Source of the DNA: Halichoerus grypus
Taxonomy: Eukaryota; Chordata; Mammalia; Carnivora; Phocidae
Assembly: GCF_964656455.1 (NCBI RefSeq)
Contig: NC_135717.1
Location: forward strand, 143,730,308-143,794,307
Length of the DNA: 64,000 nucleotides
Direction: 5' to 3'
Part shown: positions 57,880-64,000 of the stretch, in pieces
How the letters are laid out: each line of letters starts with the position of its first letter
How positions within the stretch are numbered: position 1 is the first letter of the stretch
The notes under the pieces: model-generated
Database searches by the model: none
The model's input: the letters and a program-made list of their open reading frames with translations, nothing else
Told to the model about the DNA's origin: nothing
Translations under genes and position numbers: made by a program

Positions 57880-59320
57880 TTTTTTTTTTTTTTTAATAAT
57901 TTTAAACTGATAGAAAAGTTCTAAGAATAGTACAGAATGCTCCCACGAAATGTTGATTTATAAAATGGTTTCAGTACCTATTACACTAATGTCTCTTACA
58001 ACAGAAAGATCCAATCTAGTATCATATGTTGCGTGTAGTCGTCATGTCTCTTCAGTTCCCTTATATCTGGAATTGTTCCTCAGTCTCTCTTTGACCTTCA
58101 TGACCTTAAGTTATTTAAAAATTACAGACTGGGCGCCTGGGTGGCTCAGTTGGTTAAGCGACTGCCTTCGGCTCAGGTCATGATCCTGGAGTCCCGGGAT
58201 CGAGTCCCACATCAGGCTCCCTGCTCAGCAGGGAGTCTGCTTCTCCCTCTGACCCTTCTCCCTCTCATGCTCTCTGTCTCTCATTCTCTCTCTCGCAAAT
58301 AAATAAAATATTAAAAAAAAAAAAAAAAATTTTTAAATAAAAAAAAATAAAAATTACAGACTAACTGCTTTGTAGGATTTAGCATTGTCTGGTGATTCCT
58401 TTGATTAGATTCAGGCTGTTAATATCATAGTAGTGGTTGCGTGCTTTTTTCACTGTGTTCCATCACATGGCACTTTGGGTTGTTTCGTCCCATCCTTGGT
58501 AATGTTAACTTTGATCACTCGAGTAAGGTGATAGCTTCCAGAATTCTTCACTGTAAAGCTATTCCTTTCTCTTTTATAATTATTGTGTACTTTGTGAGGA
58601 GATACTTTACACAACATAAATATCCCATTCTTCATTCAACTTTCACTCACTAGTTTCGTTGATTTTTTTTTTTGCCTGAATTAATTATTATGACTATGGT
58701 TGACAAACAGTAATTTTCAAATTCTATCATTGCTTCTACATTTATAAGTTGTCATTTTACTGCATGGAATACTTTATTATTTATTTCAGTGCAGATGTAT
58801 GGATCCCCATTTTATTTGGTAGGATAGAAGCTATCACTAAGTTTTTGGATAATAACTTGTCTCAGTTTTGGACAATGGGACCCCCCCCCCCTTCAAGCTA
58901 ACCTCTCTGTCTGACATGATGCCATTATTTTTTTGGTGCATCTCCTTAATTTCTGGGTTAACATATTCCAGGCTTATTCTGTAATGTTTTTGCCCCAGTC
59001 CTAGAATTAGCTTTCAATCCAAGGGGCCCTGGTAAGTTTTAGTGATGCATATGCTGATTGCTATTGGGGTTTCACTGTTCCCAGGATCTTCTCAGTGCCC
59101 AGAGCCAGTGCATATGTATCTATATATCACCTAGGTTTTCCCCTTTTTCATATTTGTAACTTCTTTCTCTTTATGTGAGAAATCTCAATTTATTTGTTTC
59201 TTTGTTTAATTTCCCAATCCCAATGGACTGCTATCCCACTTGGAAGCTTCCCTGACCTCACCCCCCTGCCAGGCCTCTCTCCTTCCTTGATTGGGATCCT
59301 CTAATGGCTCTTTAAATTAT
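57880..59320 (-). mobile_element. old LINE-1-like element, split by a SINE
   Basis: Starts with T15 (57880-57894). Ordered phrases of a common old LINE: 'tcgtcatgtctcttcagttc', 'tggaattgttcctcagtctc', 'ttgaccttcatgaccttaag', then after the SINE 'gttaactttgatcactcgag', 'cttcactgtaaagctattcc', 'ttcaactttcactcactagt', 'ttgcctgaattaattattat'. The T run suggests minus orientation. Family is tentative (L1M-type). A C11 homopolymer lies at 58881-58891. Confidence 0.58.
58131..58348 (+). mobile_element. CAN SINE (full-length, arctoid type)
   Basis: Clean plus-strand SINE: 'gggcgcctgggtggctcagt' at 58131, 'tggttaagcgactgccttcg', 'tgatcctggagtcccgggat', CT-rich body, 'aaataaataaaatatt' and a long A-rich tail. 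TSD aaaaattacagact at 58117-58130 and 58349-58362. A and B box-like segments are intact by eye. Confidence 0.97.
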
Positions 59321-60337
59321 TAAGGAAGGAAAGAAAGAAGGAGGGAAGAAAGGAGACTATTAATTTTGAACAAGGAAAATAGTGCTGTGCAGATTATTTT
59401 AAAACCAGAGTAAATGCATAATAATGTATCAGGGTAATATAGCGGTTGGATTGGATTAATTGTGTGACATTTTATTAACAAAGTAAAATACAGGTTATAT
59501 TTTTAGGTTCCATATCTGCTGCCTTGCACCTTCAAATCTAACATTCTCCTCTCATGTCAAGAGTAGTGTCTTTGGACTATACATTTGCTGTTTACACTGT
59601 TTTTCAGTCTTCACTAAGGAAAGGAATGAATACATGGATTTCTTGGTTTCATCTGGCTAACAACTGAGAGATATCCTGTCCAATTTTTTTAAAAAAGTAT
59701 GAGCATTTTTAATTGAAACAATATGAGTAAATTAAAAATAAACTCACTGAAGGAGAAAAGAATCCAGAGACTTCCAATAGTTTGTGAGCTTTGAAAGAAG
59801 TTAAAAGTGGAAATGTCTTGACATTCTTATTTTGAAAGGTTGAGCTTAAAAATAAAAGTGACCTGGCAAACACAAACCTTGATTAGACATTGAGCTGTAA
59901 CATTACAAAAAAAAAAAAAAAAAGGGCTGAGAATAAGTAAGTCTGAAAAAGAGCACTGCTAAGGGACAGGCGATATTCTTCCATGGAAAAAATAATGAAT
60001 GATGGCTAAATGTATTTCAGAAGGAATTTATTATTAGATAATACTCTGGGGAGGTACATGGCATATTTAGCGAGTGTTCTAACTAACAAAAGAACCACAC
60101 CTTGAAAATCTTGCCTCTTTGATTGTCTCGGTTATTATTCATTCCTGTAATCTTTCTAACACCTGGAAACACACCACTTTCTACTTACAGGGGCATTTCA
60201 TTTTCAGTTTTTCCATGGCCATTTCTAAATCTTCAAATTCTGGTTCTTATTTTAAAAAGAAGCTAGTTTTTAAATACATAATGAGTTTCTCTGGCTGTTT
60301 TCCAGCATCTCTGCTCCTGATTTCCCCCTACCATGAT
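59321..60337. other. unassigned sequence
   Basis: Purine-rich (GAAA/GGAA) patch at 59323-59355 and A17 at 59907-59923. No recognised gene. Confidence 0.45.
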
Positions 60338-60356
60338 GAAGATGTATCACAGACTT

Positions 60357-60603
60357 GTTTTTGTTTTTTGTTTTTTTTTAAAGAGAGAACATCATACTTT
60401 CTTTGTTTTTTTTTTTAAGATTTTATTTATTTTTTTGACAGAGAGATAGAGAGCACAAGTAGGCAGAGAGGCAGGCAGAGGGAGAGGGAGAAGCAGGCTC
60501 CCCGCCGAGCAGGGAGCCCGACATGGGGCTCGATCCCAGGACCCTGGGACCACAACCTGAGCCGAAGGCAGACGCCCAACTGACTGAGCCACCCAGGCGC
60601 CCC
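60357..60603 (-). mobile_element. CAN SINE with a double A-tail and spacer
   Basis: Reverse SINE: head 'ggggcgcctgggtggctcag', body with 'cacaagtaggcagagaggca', first A tract (T11 at 60406-60416), then 26 bp of unrelated sequence (60380-60405), then a second A-rich tract (60357-60379). The whole unit is enclosed by a perfect 19-bp TSD gaagatgtatcacagactt at 60338-60356 and 60604-60622, so the spacer arrived with the SINE. Confidence 0.96.
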
Positions 60604-60622
60604 GAAGATGTATCACAGACTT

Positions 60623-60830
60623 TTTACTGCACTGGTGGGTATCAAGTTTCCTGAATGACAAATTTTTTTTTTTAATCACTAAAAAGCTGCTTTTAGAGCA
60701 CGTACTATGTACAATGATCCCATTTGACATCACTGCCTCATAAAACATGCTTGCAGTCACGTGGAAGATTAGGAAATGCATAGTAATTATAGTATTCCAG
60801 AATTCTCCTTGTTGATTTGGCTATTTTAAT
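60623..60830. other. unassigned sequence
   Basis: T-rich run at 60663-60674; otherwise nothing recognised. A 129-codon minus frame here (60392-60781) runs through the SINE and is not coding. Confidence 0.5.
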
Positions 60831-60834
60831 AAGA

Positions 60835-61000
60835 TTCCTAGTTGCAAGTAACAGAAATTAATTCAGCTTAACTTAGAAAAGGAAGAATCATGGGAAGAAT
60901 TTTTAGAAGTTCTGAAAACCCAGCTGAAGAAATCAGAAAACAAGGCTCACTTGCAGGATACACTACCAGGATCTGGATGGAGCTGATCTGGATCATGTGT
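60835..61000. mobile_element. ancient interspersed repeat fragment
   Basis: 'agttgcaagtaacagaaatt', 'aattcagcttaacttagaaa' and 'accaggatctggatggagct' match the start of the unassigned family seen at 52555 and 38287. Confidence 0.5.
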
Positions 61001-61072
61001 AGTTTATACAGAGAAAACTGGATTAAGGTAAGGAGGCAATAATGTGATTACAAGCATCTAGAGTACCAACAG

Positions 61073-61156
61073 TCCCAGTTTGCCTGGGAGAATCACGGTT
61101 TTAGCACTGAAAAGTCCCCTGTTTTAGCAGACCCTTTAGTCCCAGGGAAACTGGGA
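61073..61156. mobile_element. palindromic MITE remnant
   Basis: The arm tcccagtttgcctggga (61073-61089) is the inverted partner of tcccagggaaactggga (61140-61156), matching at 16 of 17 positions. The centre has 'cggttttagcactgaaaagt'. Fits a known type of short palindromic mammalian DNA element; name uncertain. Confidence 0.75.
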
Positions 61157-61159
61157 TGG

Positions 61160-61550
61160 CTGGACACCCTTCTAGTAACATTTGGCTGAAATTTTATCCT
61201 TGTACAAGAATGTGATTTAAATATTTCAGTTAAAATCATGGAAAAGTATGCTTCATAGTCAATATATAAAACCCTGAAATTGAGAGGTAAATTCTGTTAA
61301 AATAGCAATTTAGCAGGTGCTTTAACTTAACTGGTCACTATCGTTAGCCTTATTGATCCATAAATCTAGGTGTACACACAGCTACAGTTAAATTTATAGA
61401 AAACTCCTCCATGTACTTTGTGATCCATATTAAGCGCCCCATTCACCTAACAGTCTTCACTGGAATCTTCCTTCTACTATAACTATTTGTTAACTCACAG
61501 TATAAACATTACACTGTCTCTACTTTGCTGGCTAATGCCGACTGGTACCT
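61160..61550. other. unassigned sequence
   Basis: No recognised gene or repeat. Confidence 0.45.
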
Positions 61551-61554
61551 GGCT

Positions 61555-61730
61555 TTGCTGAGTTCTACCTACATGATATCATTTAATTCTCACAACAGCT
61601 CTATACAATTGACTCTGAGAAATTTAGTTACTTGCTCTTGGTCACATATCTAGTAAGCAGCGGAGCCAAAAATTGAATGCATATTTCTTTGACTCTAGAG
61701 TGCATGCTTTAACAAATTCATCCAAATTGT
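61555..61730 (-). mobile_element. MIR (CORE-SINE)
   Basis: Reverse MIR: 'gatatcatttaattctcaca', 'acttgctcttggtcacatat', 'ctagtaagcagcggagccaa', 'tgactctagagtgcatgctt'. Confidence 0.82.
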
Positions 61731-61832
61731 CTCTCACTGGTCACTGACATTTTTTAAAACTGTATTATCTTTTCAGAGAGATAACTCCCTTGTGGGCATG
61801 TTGTATATGCTGCAAGAGATGTATATTAGATA

Positions 61833-62000
61833 GAGTTGCAGTTCTCAAACCCAGGGAGCTTTTAAAAATATTGGTATCTAGATTTCCCCCACAGAAACTC
61901 TGATTTAGTTGATTCGGCGTGGGTTCTGACCACTTAACATATTTTTTTTAAAAACCTCATCAGGTGACTCTCAGGCTCAGCGAGACTTGAGAAACCACTG
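61833..62000. mobile_element. MER5/MER20-like hAT MITE
   Basis: Ends are near-inverted: 'gttgcagttctcaaaccc' at the left and 'cttgagaaaccactgata' at the right. Interior 'gggagcttttaaaaatattg', 'cagaaactctgatttagttg', 'catcaggtgactctcaggct' follows the MER5/MER20 order. Confidence 0.78.
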
Positions 62001-64000
62001 ATATAGTGTACAAACTAGTATCTCTCTAACCATGGAGGTATGAGCCATTAAGAACAAGAAGCTGATCTGAGAGAAGTTGAGGCAGGTTCGAAGGATCAGG
62101 TAGGGATATTATGGAAGATTGAAATATCATTGAACAAACAGCAATTGATTATATCACAGTTATCTGAAGAACGATAATCTTTCTTTTCATATCTACACTA
62201 GTACTGCATTTATTTCAGCTGTCATCACACTTTATTGCATCCATCCCCTTGGTCACCCACTGTTAAAATAAAAATGCACAGAAACAAATAAACAACTGAA
62301 ACAAAACAAGTTACTAGCAAGCCACCTTGGCGCTCCCTTAACTTAGATATCTTCCCTAAGTGAAATTGTGTTGTATCTGATAAGTGAGCACAGTGAAAAT
62401 CATATCCCTAACTTTAATTTCCAAAAATCCAATTCCAGTTTTGAACTCTTCCTGGGTAAGAGAAAAGTAACTATTAAGAAATAGAATAAGGAGAGGATTC
62501 TAAGTCTAGACAGCTGGGAACTGGGAGAGAAATCAAAATTCCAGGCAGATACACAGGTGACATGTAGGTGCTGAGATATAAAGCAAGAGAAATAGCCAGA
62601 AAAGCAGCCACAATAACCTGAAGATTTTTCATAACTAGTACCCTCTGTCCTAGGGCAGTAACATTTCTGGAATCCTGTTAAGGCAGGACCTGATTCTTAG
62701 TTTAGCTGGTTTGATTGTCAGATTGGGTACTTGAGTGTTGTGGTCTGAGAGACAGTAGGAGAGTAGTGACTTTTGACAGCCTAATGGATGACCTTAAATC
62801 TTTTTTATTGAATTATGTCATACTTACAGATGGGACCATTATATTCTCTTGAAACAATTAACCAACTTACACTAAATTATCTGCATGAACGTTGATGCAA
62901 AGCAGTTTTAGTAGTAAAAGAAGGTACACTGAATTCTTTGAATGTTTTCCTTCCAGATTTGAAATGACCACAGTGAAATCTGAGTTGAAAATACTTTCAA
63001 GTATAAGACTATATGTATCACTTATAGGAAAAACACAAACTCAGTATGAAAGCAGATGTAGTACTTCGGAATAACACCAACAGGGTAATACAGTTGTTAA
63101 ATTGGCCCCAAATACCAGCACATATACTTTTTTAAAAAAAAGGTTGACAGGGAAAACATATCTCTTGGGAGTGTAGGCTAGACCATCTGTCAAAGGGAGA
63201 ATTGAAACCATATTTCCATTAGAGGTAGTCATTGATCATTTGGTGAAGATTTCTGTAGACAAATTGCATAGACTATGTCATCTTCCACTATCTTATCTTA
63301 CATATACAAACCTCAGACATTCTTCAAGGAAAGGCAATTTGGCACTCAGAATTTGGGCAGAATTGTTAAAAATGTGATTCCAGGAAAGGATCTCTATAGA
63401 CATCAGCTGGAGAAAAAGTAGTTGGAGAAAACAGAGGCTGTGTGTTGGATCTGAAGCACCAGTAAATCAGCAATAGTATACTCTAAGGCTGAAGCCCAGA
63501 GGTAGCTCCAAATTTTTTTTTAAATTAAGAATTTGGTTTGTCTATTTCGTGGATAAGGGGGCAAAGAAAAAAAAAACTGTAAATGAATTAACTGTAAAAT
63601 TGAAAAAAGATCTCTCTCTCTCTCTTTTTCTTTTTGGTAGAGAGCCCTAGAGTAAACATTACTACATTAATAGAAATATCTTGAATCATCCAATGGCATT
63701 CTCAGATATGAATATGCATATAGGTAGTATATGAATAACTTGAAAGCTGTTTCTTACTAGAGACAGAAAATGTATATACCTCTTTCCAGAAAATGGAGTT
63801 ACCTGCTAATTTTTATAAGTTTGGGGCAATTGTTTGGAACAAATGACCTAAGTCCTGATATTTATTTATTTTTTTTACATTTTAAATCTCCTATGTGTAT
63901 AATATTAATATCTATTATAGTGTCTACATAGTATTAACATTTCAGGTTTGTCTACAGATCAAATAAGAAATACTGTTTATATTCATCATTATTGACATAT
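62001..64000. other. unassigned sequence to window end
   Basis: About 2 kb with no recognised gene, RNA or clear repeat. A CT-rich patch lies at 63610-63632. Frames of 60-63 codons near 62892-63232 are featureless. Confidence 0.45.

Noticed and set aside
58131..58210. tRNA-like segment with A and B box-like words
   Set aside because: It is the tRNA-derived head of a CAN SINE; it does not form a complete tRNA and is flanked by a TSD and an A tail.
60392..60781. 129-codon minus-strand frame
   Set aside because: Its second half is the CAN SINE read in sense (residues VAQSVGRLPSAQVV, LLLPLPLPAS come from SINE sequence).
1..64000. A novel multi-gene system, operon, phage or defence island
   Set aside because: No intact coding genes, ribosome binding sites or clustered functions exist; the composition and repeat content are those of mammalian non-coding DNA.
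1..64000. Endogenous retrovirus coding regions (gag/pol/env)
   Set aside because: Only solitary MaLR/ERVL-type LTR relics were seen; no internal retroviral open frames or motifs could be found.

Overview
The window reads as nuclear DNA from a carnivoran mammal. The key evidence is about fourteen copies of the tRNA-Lys-derived CAN SINE, recognisable by the '...CCTGGGTGGCTCAGT...' head, the 'TGGGATCGAG' B-box region, a CT-rich body and an A tail. There are also four fragments of the carnivore LINE-1 3' end. The SINEs are of the bear/seal/mustelid/raccoon (arctoid) type, not the young dog SINEC_Cf type, so a non-dog caniform is the best guess. That step is inference, and the exact species cannot be read from the sequence. 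No bacterial, plasmid or phage features are present.

No intact protein-coding gene, exon chain, rRNA or functional tRNA gene could be supported. The longest open frame is 184 codons and lies inside two old LTRs; the other frames above about 120 codons also lie over repeats, a degenerate retrocopy or low-complexity sequence. The base composition is AT-rich with long A/T runs and no CpG island. The window is therefore either intergenic or part of a long intron. The only gene-like object is a candidate processed pseudogene (about 1082-1690, minus strand), which has a poly(A) tract and broken reading frames and whose parent I could not identify.

Layout. 0-10 kb: old LINE/MER remnants, the candidate processed pseudogene, a carnivore L1 3' end (3065-3385), a SINE (3457-3678), an MLT1-type LTR, a Tigger-like MITE (7506-7838), a short SINE and an L2 end. 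10-20 kb: MIRs, an L1 3' end, a MIR split by a SINE (12490-12890), and a MER element split by an L1 end (15511-15975). 20-30 kb: a hAT-like MITE, a carnivore L1 (23575-24095), a long L2 carrying a TCTA microsatellite and an 85-bp duplication (25040-26370), an antisense L1 with an AT expansion (27420-28700), MER5-like pieces and a MIR. 30-40 kb: L2 ends, two nested SINE pairs (32478-32888 and 36019-36377), an LTR cluster (33748-35040), several MIRs, and an old L1 interrupted twice (37960-39878). 40-54 kb: MIRs, two carnivore L1 ends, SINEs, and two L2 copies in series, the second split by an LTR. 54-64 kb: SINEs (one with a double A tail at 60357-60603), an old LINE around 57.9-59.3 kb, L2 and MIR pieces, and palindromic and MER5-like MITEs.

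Nothing here works together as a pathway or system. The content is a layered record of retrotransposition, with old L2/MIR/MER/MaLR elements below and carnivore L1/SINE insertions above, plus local slippage and duplication. Family names are assigned from remembered consensus features without alignment, so old-element names and edges are approximate. Boundaries given with target-site duplications (TSDs) were read directly and are firm.
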